In this document: piece by piece, positions 26,538 through 35,439 of the stretch
Position numbering within the stretch: the first letter of the stretch is position 1
How the letters are laid out: each line of letters opens with the position of its first letter
Source: an uncultured Prolixibacteraceae bacterium
GTDB lineage: Bacteria; Bacteroidota; Bacteroidia; Bacteroidales; Prolixibacteraceae
NCBI GenBank assembly: GCA_913063265.1
Contig: CAJXZG010000003.1
Span: forward strand, 56,295-120,294
Reading direction: 5' to 3'
DNA: 64,000 bases
Made by a program: the position numbers and the translations under genes
Notes under the pieces: generated by a model
What the model was told of the DNA's origin: nothing
The model's database searches: none
Seen by the model: only the letters and a program-made list of their open reading frames with translations

Positions 26538-26936
26538 TTATTTTGTTGCCTTCCAACACTTTGGATTAAACATCCACGATTCAAATTGTAGTTTGTTCTC
26601 TTTATCCTCTTCAAAAATGAAATGGGAAGAACTGACCATTTTTTTGTTTTCTGTAGTTTTTTGAAAGGATAAATGAATTTTCCTTTTTTTGTTTTTTGGA
26701 TTGAATTCAGATCTTTTTAATTCTTTTGATTTACCCATTTCGGCAAGAGTCAGTTGAGTGTCTTTTAATTCGTTTTTAATAGAATCTGTTTCATAACTTT
26801 CCATAAGCTCTGCTATTACTTTTGATTCGTTAATAAAAGCAGAGAACCAAACTTCACTTGCAGAAATGGTAAAACTTACAAGTAAAAAACTGACGAGTAC
26901 CGCCATCGACTTTAAAATTGTTTGTTTTGTTTTCAT
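26538..26936 (-). CDS. Exported protein of unknown function
   Basis: A 132-residue protein with a clear signal peptide (about 1-27, ending SFTISAS). The mature part is basic in the middle (FNPKNKKRKIHLSF) and ends in FESWMFNPKCWKATK. No family was recognised. It is the first gene of the operon with the GIN lipoprotein and TonB receptor and lies next to the membrane AraC regulator, so it may be part of a sensing circuit. Confidence 0.6.
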   Translation of the reverse strand: MKTKQTILKSMAVLVSFLLVSFTISASEVWFSAFINESKVIAELMESYETDSIKNELKDTQLTLAEMGKSKELKRSEFNPKNKKRKIHLSFQKTTENKKMVSSSHFIFEEDKENKLQFESWMFNPKCWKATK

Positions 26937-27082
26937 GATTTTTTGTTTTAATCGTTTAACTTAAAATTTCGAAAACAAAGTTGTGGCAAATACAAATATC
27001 AATCGACCGAATACGGAAAGTCGAACCTTTTTAGAACATAGAAATGCGTACGAGTAATTTTAATCAAACGTTCGACTTTGTT

Positions 27083-28225
27083 CTAAGCGGCAGATAATGA
27101 GTGTTTTTTGCGGTAGTTGGTTGGTGTTAGCCCTGTGTGTTTTTTAAAGGCTGTATTAAATGATGATTTGGAATTAAATCCAACTTCATATAAAATCTCC
27201 AGCACTGTAAACTCTTTTTTGTCGGGACTGGTTAAAAGTTCTTTTGCTTTTTCAATACGAAATTCATTTACAAAATCGAAAAAATGTTTATTGAGATGGT
27301 GGTTAATTAAAATCGACAGTTCACGGGCAGGAATTTCTGTTTCGCTTGCCAGGGTATGAAGGCTTAATGAAGCATCAAGAAAAGGTTCTTTTTCCACCAT
27401 AATCCTGTTTACATTTTCCAGCATTTCCCGGCTTTCTTCATCGGTTTCCAGTTTCGAAATTTTTGATTTTTCTTTAACCAGGTCTTTCACGGGTGGCTGA
27501 ACATTCTTTTTATCTACAAAAAGTTCGGGCGATTTTAACCCGTTAAAAATTAGCCAGCAAAATAAGAATAACACTGCACTGATTACCACATAGGAGATGA
27601 AACGAAAGTTTTCAAGTTGTAAAGCAAATCGAGTCAGAATATTGACAAACGAAAGCAGAAAAAGGCCAGCAACAAGAAATATCAGACGTTTTAAATAAGT
27701 GTATCTTTTTGTGTTGGTGTTTGAATAGTTTTCAAAGAATATCTCTTTGTGTTTTTTGAGCAGGCGGTAAGAGAGAAACAGGTAGGTGTACATTTGAATG
27801 TAAAGAACAGCATAATACATCAGGCTATATTTAAATTCAGTTTCTTCCGGTATTACTCCATCTTCATTCTCAGATAGAATTAATGCAACTACACCCATCA
27901 AAGTAGCAAGGTAGACGATGGTATGAACAAGGTTTTTTGCTCGTAATCTTGTGTCTGGGAAAAGAAAAAATTTGATATGCAAAAAGAGTGCAGGAGCAGC
28001 CAGGTAAATAAACATCTGCAGAAAAGCCTTAATGTTTTCAGAAAAGGAGTTTAGAATAAAGGAGGCAAAATAATCAAGAATATTATAGGCCAGCAGCGCA
28101 ATAAAAATGGCGATAAAATAATTACTGATTTTTTGTCCATCCTTTTTTAATACCAGGTAAACAGCAAATAAAAAAGCCTGAAAACCGGCAACAAGTTCAA
28201 TCGCATTTAGTAAGGTTATCTCCAT
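27083..28225 (-). CDS. AraC-family regulator with N-terminal multi-helix membrane domain (1)
   Basis: A 380-residue protein. Residues 1-230 contain about seven hydrophobic helices (such as ELVAGFQAFLFAVYLVL and FISYVVISAVLFLFCWLIF). Residues 270-378 form an AraC DNA-binding domain with both helix-turn-helix units (LHTLASETEIPARELSILIN; EILYEVGFNSKSSFNTAFKK then HTGLTP). A membrane sensor joined directly to the DNA-binding domain would act while attached to the inner membrane. It lies just upstream of the GIN/TonB operon (146-base gap) in the same direction. A paralogue with the same plan is at 38309-39442. Confidence 0.9.
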   Translation of the reverse strand: MEITLLNAIELVAGFQAFLFAVYLVLKKDGQKISNYFIAIFIALLAYNILDYFASFILNSFSENIKAFLQMFIYLAAPALFLHIKFFLFPDTRLRAKNLVHTIVYLATLMGVVALILSENEDGVIPEETEFKYSLMYYAVLYIQMYTYLFLSYRLLKKHKEIFFENYSNTNTKRYTYLKRLIFLVAGLFLLSFVNILTRFALQLENFRFISYVVISAVLFLFCWLIFNGLKSPELFVDKKNVQPPVKDLVKEKSKISKLETDEESREMLENVNRIMVEKEPFLDASLSLHTLASETEIPARELSILINHHLNKHFFDFVNEFRIEKAKELLTSPDKKEFTVLEILYEVGFNSKSSFNTAFKKHTGLTPTNYRKKHSLSAA

Positions 28226-28313
28226 ATATTGAATTCTGCAAATAAGCTTTATACAATAATACGAATAAAAAAAGTTTATGTCGGTTTACAGCAATGTTAA
28301 ATGGGAGATGAGG

Positions 28314-29018
28314 TCAGGATGATAGGAAAAAGAAAATATTTTCCAATGCCCAGTTGGTAATTACGCTTTCTTTATCCAGAAAAATTAGTGTGATTCCGAA
28401 CATATCATAAAAACCATGTGTTAAAACTCCAATCCACAGATTTTGTTTATTTTTATAGAATATCGCTCCAAAAATTAGTGCCACAAAAAAGGTTGAAATA
28501 ACTCCCGAAGTTCCTTGGTAGGTGTGTGCAAAACCAAAAACTATTGATGATACAATTATGGCAATCAGCCATGCCTTTCTATTATCTCCAAAAATTATGG
28601 CCAGCCTTTTGGTCATGTATCCCCGATACAAAAACTCCTCTCCAAAAGCCGCCACTACCCATATAAAAAGGATGAAAATAAGGTAATTAAATAGGTTTCC
28701 TTTTAATCCTTCAAATGAAGACAAATCAGTAAAACCATAATAATATTCAACTAAAGGCTGAAAAAGAAAATCGTTTACCACAATTATTATAAGGGTATAA
28801 AATACGGCTTTTAGCAATGACGGTAAAAAAGGATTTTTCTGAAAACCAAAAAAGCTCCATTTCCATTTTAATGCCCAGAGCGTAATAAGTACTATGGCAA
28901 AACCGAATAATGTTCCAATGTTACTTGTGGCCACTGAAAGAGCAAAACTTATTGAGATTACAGATATTATAGTAACCGGATGGATAACAAACTGAGCAAT
29001 TTTTTCTCTTACTGTCAT
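28314..29018 (-). CDS. CPBP family intramembrane glutamic endopeptidase
   Basis: A 234-residue membrane protein. The start at 29018 (MTVREKIAQ) is chosen over the longer frame because the longer one overlaps the divergent Fur gene and is not membrane-like. Motifs of the Abi/CAAX (CPBP) family: AAFGEEFLYRGY (Glu127, Glu128, Arg132), FGFAHTYQGTSG (His165) and LTHGFYDMFG (His201, Asp205). Such proteins cleave within the membrane or serve in bacteriocin self-immunity and peptide processing. No precursor peptide is visible nearby. Confidence 0.9.
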   Translation of the reverse strand: MTVREKIAQFVIHPVTIISVISISFALSVATSNIGTLFGFAIVLITLWALKWKWSFFGFQKNPFLPSLLKAVFYTLIIIVVNDFLFQPLVEYYYGFTDLSSFEGLKGNLFNYLIFILFIWVVAAFGEEFLYRGYMTKRLAIIFGDNRKAWLIAIIVSSIVFGFAHTYQGTSGVISTFFVALIFGAIFYKNKQNLWIGVLTHGFYDMFGITLIFLDKESVITNWALENIFFFLSS

Positions 29019-29169
29019 AATTGTTTTTAATGCAAATATGACAATCTCACTTCTCACAGGCGACCGAATAAATAAAGTCGAACGCTTTTTTGTGGTGCTA
29101 CCATTAAAAAATAGCCGTTTGGTCCGTTTTAATGAATTAATATCATTCCAAAAAAATTTACTGACACAT

Positions 29170-29188
29170 TTTGCAACATTGTTGCAAA
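29170..29188. promoter_or_regulatory. Fur/Zur-type palindromic operator
   Basis: TTTGCAACATTGTTGCAAA is a perfect 9-1-9 inverted repeat. It begins at the predicted -33 TTTG and fills most of the spacer of the promoter of the Fur-family gene. This is the size and position expected of a Fur/Zur box for autoregulation of the metal-uptake operon. The exact Bacteroidota consensus was not checked. Confidence 0.75.
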
Positions 29189-29201
29189 TGAAATATATTT
29201 G
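29170..29201 (+). promoter_or_regulatory. Promoter of the Fur-family regulator operon
   Basis: TTTG (29170-29173), a 20-base spacer and TATATTTG (29194-29201) match the Bacteroidota -33/-7 pattern. The -7 element ends only five bases before the ATG at 29207, so the transcript would be leaderless or nearly so. Confidence 0.7.
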
Positions 29202-29206
29202 CATCG

Positions 29207-29614
29207 ATGAAAGCTGCGGAAATATTAAATCAATACAAGTTAAAACGTACAAGTTGCCGTGAAGGCATTATCGATGTTGTAAAGTCTTCAAACCAGGCTT
29301 TATCCGAAAATCAAATACGAGAGCGTTTGGCTGGTAATTATGATCGTACTACTTTTTACCGTTCGTTTAAAACGCTGGTGGAACATAAAATAATTCATAA
29401 AATTATTGTTGATAACCAGTTTGTTAAATATGCTCTCGATAATACGATTACAAAAAAAGATAACCATGCACATTTTTACTGCAACGAATGCCAGACGGTA
29501 AAATGTATGGACGCAATTCCTGTAAAACAATACCATCTTCCTGATGGTTATTCTGATGAGGAAACAGAGGTTTTAATAAAAGGAACTTGTGCATCGTGCA
29601 AAGAACAGGAGTAA
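29207..29614 (+). CDS. Fur-family metalloregulator (probably Zur-like)
   Basis: A 135-residue regulator with a winged helix (RTSCREGIIDVVKSSNQALS; NYDRTTFYRSFKTLVEHKII) followed by a dimerisation domain. That domain carries a structural zinc site, Cys92-x2-Cys95 (HFYCNECQ) and Cys128-x2-Cys131 (GTCASCKEQ), and regulatory histidines His87 and His89. The gene is the first of a run containing a His/Cys-rich exported protein, a TonB receptor and two DUF4625 lipoproteins, which fits control of zinc uptake. Its promoter contains a perfect palindrome, indicating autoregulation. Iron or another metal cannot be excluded. Confidence 0.9.
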   Translation: MKAAEILNQYKLKRTSCREGIIDVVKSSNQALSENQIRERLAGNYDRTTFYRSFKTLVEHKIIHKIIVDNQFVKYALDNTITKKDNHAHFYCNECQTVKCMDAIPVKQYHLPDGYSDEETEVLIKGTCASCKEQE

Positions 29615-29616
29615 GA

Positions 29617-29967
29617 GTGACCAGTATAAAAAATTACATAGCAATTGTTTTTTTAGGAATCTTTGTATTTCCAATGGTGTATCAGCCTTACCACATAGTT
29701 GTACACCATTCTGAAGAGATCCTTTGTCATCATACTTGTTGTCATACAGAAACGGAACAATCTTCAGACGTACAATTCAAAATATTTTCAGAAAATGATG
29801 AACCTTGCCCGATTTGTAACTATCATTTTCCAATAAAAAATTTACCAAAAGTATTTCATTTTACTTCCTCATTGGCTGTATTTGAAGGCTTTATAAATCC
29901 CCTTCAACAAATAAGGATTTACCAACAGCTTGTTTCCATAAAAATCCCAAGGGCACCCCCTTTGTAA
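29617..29967 (+). CDS. Small His/Cys-rich exported protein
   Basis: About 116 residues from a GTG at 29617, two bases after the Fur-family stop codon. A longer frame from ATG 29587 would overlap that gene and place a polar stretch before the signal helix. The hydrophobic segment KNYIAIVFLGIFVFPMVY is followed by VVHHSEEILCHHTCCHTETE and a CPICNYHFPI motif, eight or more possible metal ligands. Genes of this type often precede TonB receptors for metals in Bacteroidota. A periplasmic metal-binding or receptor-assisting role is an inference. No named family is recognised. Confidence 0.6.
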   Translation: MTSIKNYIAIVFLGIFVFPMVYQPYHIVVHHSEEILCHHTCCHTETEQSSDVQFKIFSENDEPCPICNYHFPIKNLPKVFHFTSSLAVFEGFINPLQQIRIYQQLVSIKIPRAPPL

Positions 29968-30020
29968 GCTTGCAATCTTAGGTTTCGGTATTCTGTTCGT
30001 TTTAATCTCAAATTTTTTTT

Positions 30021-32417
30021 ATGAGCAAACTTGTAATGCTCTTATTTGGCATTGCCATAATTAATGGTTCATTGCTGGCACAAAATAGTTTAACGTTGAA
30101 AGGTTCTGTTTTTGATGAAAACAACCAACCTGTCGTTGGAGCTTCAGTATATCTTCATCCTTTAAAAAAGGGAGTGGTAACCAATACTGAGGGAGATTTT
30201 GTTATTGATAAATTGTCAAAAGGTCAATACGAAATAGAAATTTCATTTGTCGGATATCAATCTTTTGTTGATACTTTTTTATTGATGGAAAACAGGATCT
30301 TAAATGTTAATCTGGAATATTCAGCAATTAGTTTACAGGAAGTGATTATCACTGATAATTATGCAGAAATTAGGAAAAGTGAAACATCCTTAAATATTGA
30401 GATAGTCAATGATGATTATATCAAACAAAACCTGGGAGGAAGTTTAATGAACTCGTTGGAAAGATTACCCGGAGTTTCAACCATTGATATTGGTTCGGGG
30501 CAGTCGAAACCGGTAATCCGTGGACTTGGATTTAACCGGGTTGTGGTGGTCGAAAACGAAATCAAACATGAAGCCCAGCAGTGGGGAGCTGATCATGGTC
30601 TTGAAATCGATCAGTATAATGTGAATAGTGTTGAAGTGATTAAAGGACCGGCATCTTTGATGTATGGTTCCGATGCCATTGGAGGTGTAATCAATATGAA
30701 AAACAGAAAATTGCCGACTGTGAATTCCTTTGGCGGAACTGTTGACCTTTCCGCAAAAACCAACAATGATTTGATTGGAACATCCATTTCCCTTTATGGT
30801 CGAAAAAACTGGTTTTATGCCGATTTTAGAGCAACCATTCTTGATTATGGAGATTATAAAGTTCCAACCGACAGTGTGGATATTTATTCCTACCGGGCAC
30901 CGCTGTATAATAACCATTTAAGAAACACGGCCGGGAAAGAACAAAACTTTCATTTGTCGTTTGGGTTTCTTCAAAATGGATTTCAAAGTAAGTTTTATGT
31001 GAGTTCGGTGAACAGCAAAAGTGGGTTTTTTGCCAATGCCCACGGTTTGGAACCCAGGAATGTAGATACTGATTTGCACGATAAATCGAGCCGAGATATC
31101 AATTATCCTTACCAAAAGGTGAATCATTTTAAACTCATCAATACAACACAGTACCAGTGGGAAAAGTCGAAACTGGAATTCGATTTGGGTTTCCAACGAA
31201 ATTTCCGACAGGAATGGAGCCAATACGTAAGCCACGGTTATATGCCACCGGTTTTCCCTGATACGCTTGATTTCGATGCTGACCTGGAACGGGAATTTGA
31301 GAAGTATATTTATTCCGGAAACATAAAGTTTACCAATCATTTAATTGATAAAACACAAATTGTTTTTGGAATGAACAGCGAATACCAGGACAATCGTATT
31401 GATGGTCGAGGATTTATTATTCCGGCGTACAAACAGTTTACAATGGGTGGTTTTGCCTTTGCCCGTTTTACTTTTTCGGAAAAAAGCGGAATTCAGTTAG
31501 GATTGCGGTATGACTTTGGTAACATTGAAACTTCTGAATATTACGACTGGTTTCCATCGCCTGTTGATGAAAATGGAAATATTTCTGAGGAATATCTGCA
31601 AAGAGCGGAACATATCGATCGTAATTTTTCAAATTTTACCTGGTCTTTGGGTTATAAGTATAGTCCCGAGCATTGGTCGATTAATGCCAATGTGGGAAAA
31701 AGTTTTAGAATGCCCATTGCCAAGGAGTTGGCAGCAAATGGAGTGAACTATCATCGTTTTAGTTACGAAGTTGGTGATCCTGATTTATCGCCTGAAATAT
31801 CGTACCAACTCGATGCAGGGGTAGAATACCAATCGAAGAAATTTGCGATTGGGGCAACGCCTTTTGTAAATTATTTTTCGAATTACATTTACCTGAATCC
31901 TACCTCGGAGCACGACAGGCTTTACGGTAATGGAAACCAGGTGTTTTATTATACCGAGAGCGAAGTACTGCGTTACGGTGGAGAAATACATGCACATTAC
32001 GAACTTCTAAAAAATGTGCAGCTGGGAGTAATTGGCGAATATGTTTATTCAGAACAATTATCGGGCGAAAAAAAGGGATTTACTTTACCTTTCTCGCCAC
32101 CGGCTTCTGCCATTTTTAATGTAAAATATCAAAAAAGAAAGCTGGAGTTTGTTGAAAACGTATACTTTTCTTTTGACTACAGAATTACTGCTTCCCAGAA
32201 TAATATTGTTCCCCCCGAAGAACCAACCAAAGGCTACCAGGTAGTTAATTTAGGTTTGGGTGGAGATATCTCATTGGGAAAGCAAAATATAAACATTTCA
32301 ATGCAGGTGAAAAACCTGTTGAATACCAAATATTTTAATCACACCAGCTATTACAGGCTGATTAATATACCCGAACCCGGGCGGAATTTTGTTTTCAATA
32401 TTTCTGTTCCTTTTTAG
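30021..32417 (+). CDS. TonB-dependent receptor, probable metal (zinc) uptake
   Basis: A 798-residue outer-membrane receptor with signal peptide 1-20. The carboxypeptidase-regulatory-like domain spans about 22-110 (LKGSVFDENNQPVVGASVYL). The plug has SLERLPGVSTIDIGSGQSKP, WGADHGLEIDQYNVNSVEVI and GPASLMYGSDAIGGVINM. The barrel ends FVFNISVPF with the expected terminal Phe. Position after a Fur-family regulator and before His-rich lipoproteins points to zinc or another divalent metal as substrate, by analogy to ZnuD-like receptors. There is no own palindrome in the upstream gap (29968-30020), so it is probably co-transcribed with the regulator. Confidence 0.92.
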   Translation: MSKLVMLLFGIAIINGSLLAQNSLTLKGSVFDENNQPVVGASVYLHPLKKGVVTNTEGDFVIDKLSKGQYEIEISFVGYQSFVDTFLLMENRILNVNLEYSAISLQEVIITDNYAEIRKSETSLNIEIVNDDYIKQNLGGSLMNSLERLPGVSTIDIGSGQSKPVIRGLGFNRVVVVENEIKHEAQQWGADHGLEIDQYNVNSVEVIKGPASLMYGSDAIGGVINMKNRKLPTVNSFGGTVDLSAKTNNDLIGTSISLYGRKNWFYADFRATILDYGDYKVPTDSVDIYSYRAPLYNNHLRNTAGKEQNFHLSFGFLQNGFQSKFYVSSVNSKSGFFANAHGLEPRNVDTDLHDKSSRDINYPYQKVNHFKLINTTQYQWEKSKLEFDLGFQRNFRQEWSQYVSHGYMPPVFPDTLDFDADLEREFEKYIYSGNIKFTNHLIDKTQIVFGMNSEYQDNRIDGRGFIIPAYKQFTMGGFAFARFTFSEKSGIQLGLRYDFGNIETSEYYDWFPSPVDENGNISEEYLQRAEHIDRNFSNFTWSLGYKYSPEHWSINANVGKSFRMPIAKELAANGVNYHRFSYEVGDPDLSPEISYQLDAGVEYQSKKFAIGATPFVNYFSNYIYLNPTSEHDRLYGNGNQVFYYTESEVLRYGGEIHAHYELLKNVQLGVIGEYVYSEQLSGEKKGFTLPFSPPASAIFNVKYQKRKLEFVENVYFSFDYRITASQNNIVPPEEPTKGYQVVNLGLGGDISLGKQNINISMQVKNLLNTKYFNHTSYYRLINIPEPGRNFVFNISVPF

Positions 32418-32460
32418 GGTGAAAAAAATTGTAAGAATCATAAATATTAAATAATAAAAA

Positions 32461-32901
32461 ATGAAAAATAGAATTTTATTGTTTGTAGTCATTCTTGGTG
32501 CAGTAATGATACTAACATCTTGTAACAAAGAAAATGAAGTGGCTAAACCCGTAATTACCATCCACGAACTGGGCGACGGTGATAGTCATGGCAACGATCA
32601 CACCGCAAAAATAGGAGGCGAACTTCATATGGATATCGATGTAGTTGCCGAAGGAAAGATTGATGTAATTCAGGTAATCATTCATCCTGAAGGAGAACAT
32701 CATGAAAAAGACGGCCACGATGAGTGGGAAGTAGATAGCATTTATACTAAATTCTCAGGCTTAAAAAATACCACCTTCCACGAGCATATTGAAGTTGCTG
32801 CAACAGCTGAACCCGGCGATTATCATTTTGATTTTATTGTTACTGATATGGAAGGGAACCAAAGCAGTGCAGAAGCTGAATTGGAAATTATTGAAGAATA
32901 A
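32461..32901 (+). CDS. DUF4625 lipoprotein, His-rich
   Basis: A 146-residue lipoprotein (LFVVILGAVMILTSCNKENE, Cys21). The single Ig-like DUF4625 domain has LGDGDSHGNDHTAKIGGELH, IIHPEGEHHEKDGHDEW and FHEHIEVAATAEPGDYHFDF. The histidine clusters could bind zinc or copper at the outer membrane next to the TonB receptor. A second DUF4625 gene follows after a hairpin. Confidence 0.87.
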   Translation: MKNRILLFVVILGAVMILTSCNKENEVAKPVITIHELGDGDSHGNDHTAKIGGELHMDIDVVAEGKIDVIQVIIHPEGEHHEKDGHDEWEVDSIYTKFSGLKNTTFHEHIEVAATAEPGDYHFDFIVTDMEGNQSSAEAELEIIEE

Positions 32902-32909
32902 AAACTTTG

Positions 32910-32937
32910 TGCCCGGTGGATTTTTTGCCACCGGGCA
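32910..32937. terminator. Intercistronic hairpin between the two DUF4625 genes
   Basis: A perfect 10-base stem TGCCCGGTGG / CCACCGGGCA with loop ATTTTTTG lies between two co-directional genes. No T-run follows on the plus strand, so it may be a partial terminator or an mRNA-stabilising hairpin that sets different levels of the two lipoproteins. Confidence 0.65.
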
Positions 32938-32951
32938 TTAAATTATAAATC

Positions 32952-33440
32952 ATGAAAATTTTAAAAATATTTCCGGTTTTAATGATTCTGTTTGTGCTGT
33001 TTTCATGCGAGAAAGAAAAGGATATTGACACCGAAAAACCGAACATCGATATTACATTTTCAGAGGCTTTCCCTCAAAACTGTGATACCTTGTATTTTGG
33101 TGAAGCATTTGAACTCAAGGCCATTTTCACAGATAATATGGAACTGGGATCATACAGCATAAGTGTTCATCATAACTTCGACCAGCATTCGCATAGTACG
33201 GAAGTAAAGGCATGTAACCTGGATGACAAAAAGGAGCCGGTAAATCCTTTCGTTTTTATCGAAGAGTATAAAATTCCTGAAGGATTAAATGAGTACAATC
33301 CGGGATTGCGTATTTCAGTTCCGGCCAATAACGGTAATGGAAGTTTTGACGAAGGTGATTATCATTTTATGATAAAACTTACCGATAAAGTGGGATGGTC
33401 TGCACTAACCGGAATAAGCTTAAAAATGAAGTATCGATAG
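32952..33440 (+). CDS. DUF4625 lipoprotein (second copy)
   Basis: A 162-residue lipoprotein (PVLMILFVLFSCEKEKD, Cys19) with a DUF4625 domain: TLYFGEAFELKAIFTDNMEL, SISVHHNFDQHSHSTEVKAC and FDEGDYHFMIKLTDKVGWSA. Fewer histidines than the first copy, but HHNFDQHSH is again clustered. It is the last gene of the metal-uptake run. The gap to the convergent SRPBCC gene is 28 bases. Confidence 0.85.
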   Translation: MKILKIFPVLMILFVLFSCEKEKDIDTEKPNIDITFSEAFPQNCDTLYFGEAFELKAIFTDNMELGSYSISVHHNFDQHSHSTEVKACNLDDKKEPVNPFVFIEEYKIPEGLNEYNPGLRISVPANNGNGSFDEGDYHFMIKLTDKVGWSALTGISLKMKYR

Positions 33441-33468
33441 ATACAGAAATCCTATTGGATTTAAGTTT

Positions 33469-33903
33469 TTAATTGCTTTCAGCAAATTTTTTAAAAGCTT
33501 CGAGGTATTTATAGGATTGTTTTTTGAAAGCTCCGGGCATTAGAAAACCCATTATTTTCATAAAACCTTTAAACTGAAATTCGTTTTCTGTAATGTATTT
33601 GGTTTTGTTATCCGATAGTTTTTCGAAACGGTTTTTTACGATGTTAAATACACCATTTGCTTCATAATTACAGGTAAATTCCTTTGGGAGATTTTGAACC
33701 AAAATGGTTTCAGTCATTTCAATTTCGCGTTTCCCCATTTTGAATTTTAGTTTCGATTTTGCCCCTGGCTGGCCGGGTGTACCACTCAAATGTTCAAAGC
33801 TTTGAAGGCCTTCCATCCATTTGTCCATATTGTCAGCATTATCGAAAAGCGCAACTACTTCATCGATACTTTTGTTGATTTCAATTTCTACGGAGTATTT
33901 CAT
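33469..33903 (-). CDS. SRPBCC family protein
   Basis: A 144-residue START/SRPBCC-fold protein. The start IEINKSIDEVVALFDNADNM, middle LSGTPGQPGAKSKLKFKM and C-terminal helix QSYKYLEAFKKFAE fit the family. It has a deep pocket for a hydrophobic ligand. The substrate is unknown and the gene stands alone, convergent with the DUF4625 gene. Confidence 0.87.
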   Translation of the reverse strand: MKYSVEIEINKSIDEVVALFDNADNMDKWMEGLQSFEHLSGTPGQPGAKSKLKFKMGKREIEMTETILVQNLPKEFTCNYEANGVFNIVKNRFEKLSDNKTKYITENEFQFKGFMKIMGFLMPGAFKKQSYKYLEAFKKFAESN

Positions 33904-34021
33904 AAGTGGATTTTTTCATATGTATAATATTAACATTCTGATATAATTTTATGTTTACCTCATGAGTAATAACATATAATAATGTTAATTTTAACAGGTT
34001 CGTATTTAAAAGAATAATCAC

Positions 34022-35272
34022 ATGAAACTTAAACCAAAACCTTCGGCAAATATTCAGAATTGGCATCCAGAACAAGCTGTAAAATATATACTGTTAATTG
34101 TTTGTATAGCATTCATTTTTCCAAAATTCAGTGTACTTGCACAATCAGGAAAGGAGAGTATATATGATATTGCTGCTTTTGTATGGCCTTCTTATCATCC
34201 CGATGAAAGAGCCAAAATATTCTGGCCCGATGGAATAGGTGAATGGCAAACCGTTAGAGATAATCAACCCAAATTTGAAGGACATGAACAGGAACGCCAG
34301 CCTTTGTGGGGTTATATTAATGAAGCAGATCCATATGTTGCACAAATGGAGATTCAGGCAGCAGTGGATCACGGCGTAAATGTTTTTATTTTCGACTGGT
34401 ATTGGTATGATGGTTTACCATTTTTGGAAGGTCATTTGAATGATGGATTTTTAAAAGCAAAAAATACGGATAAAATGAGGTTTTATATTATGTGGGCAAA
34501 TCATGATGTCCCTTTTGTGTGGGATAAACGAAATGCAGGAAAGATTGACAGAAGTGTTAAAATCTGGCGGGGAGGAGTTGACAGAGAAGAGTTTGAAGTT
34601 ATTGTTCACAGGATGATTGAAAAATATTTTCATCTCCCAAATTATTATAAAGTGGACGGAAAACCAAGTTTTATGATTTACGATTTAGGCACTTTTATAA
34701 ATGGCTTAGGAGGCGAAAAGGAAGCAATCGATGCTTTGGACTGGTTTCGTAAAGAAGTAAAAAAGGCAGGTTTTCCCGGACTGGATTTACAATTGACTTT
34801 GCGCAGAAGCAGGAAATCTTATACAGGAATCGACGGAAATAATTTAGGTACGCAAAAAGAGGTGATCGATAAACTAAATTTTGATGGAGCAACCCATTAT
34901 CAGTATGTTCACTTTATCAATATCGACAGGGATTACAACGAAATTAATACCGATGTTTACCAGGAGTGGAGCAATTTGGATAAGGAATATGAAATTCCTT
35001 ATTATCCCCATGTTTCAGTTGGCTGGGACAATAATCCGCGATTTGAGATGTTTCGTCCGGGAGTGGTCAAAAACAATACACCAGAAAATTTTGAAAAAGC
35101 TTTACTAAAGGCCAAAGAATTTGTGGATAATCACCCGGAACAAGCACCATTAATAACCATCAACAGCTGGAATGAATGGACAGAAACCAGTTATCTGCAA
35201 CCTTGTACAATGTATGGTTATGGATACCTGGAGGCAATAAAAAAGGTGTTCCTGACCAGTGAAGTCAAATAG
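34022..35272 (+). CDS. WbsX/GH99-like TIM-barrel protein, exported
   Basis: A 416-residue protein with a signal peptide ending about residue 41 (FSVLAQSG). The core has AAFVWPSYHPDERAKIFWPD, HGVNVFIFDWYWYDGLPFLE, FYIMWANHDVPFVWDKRN and ITINSWNEWTETSYLQP. These parts mark the WbsX (Glyco_tran_WbsX) family, related in fold to GH99/GH71 endo-acting glycosidases. The acidic residue pair in SWNEWTE is likely catalytic. Export suggests glycan degradation and not synthesis. Divergent from the SRPBCC gene. Confidence 0.85.
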   Translation: MKLKPKPSANIQNWHPEQAVKYILLIVCIAFIFPKFSVLAQSGKESIYDIAAFVWPSYHPDERAKIFWPDGIGEWQTVRDNQPKFEGHEQERQPLWGYINEADPYVAQMEIQAAVDHGVNVFIFDWYWYDGLPFLEGHLNDGFLKAKNTDKMRFYIMWANHDVPFVWDKRNAGKIDRSVKIWRGGVDREEFEVIVHRMIEKYFHLPNYYKVDGKPSFMIYDLGTFINGLGGEKEAIDALDWFRKEVKKAGFPGLDLQLTLRRSRKSYTGIDGNNLGTQKEVIDKLNFDGATHYQYVHFINIDRDYNEINTDVYQEWSNLDKEYEIPYYPHVSVGWDNNPRFEMFRPGVVKNNTPENFEKALLKAKEFVDNHPEQAPLITINSWNEWTETSYLQPCTMYGYGYLEAIKKVFLTSEVK

Positions 35273-35439
35273 TTTTTTGAGTTAGATTTTTTATCTTTTC
35301 TTTTACAATTTTATAAAAAGCCATGTTTTAGGAAAGCATTGGTGGATGTGTTCTGGTTATGAGAATATGAATTTCCAATTTGTTAGCCGGTAGCTTAGGA
35401 TGGTGATAAACAATATTTATTTTCAATTTACAGCTTGAG

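Noticed and set aside
28314..29252. Longer 312-codon start for the CPBP protease
   Set aside because: The extra 78 residues overlap the divergent Fur-family gene and its operator and have no membrane or family character.
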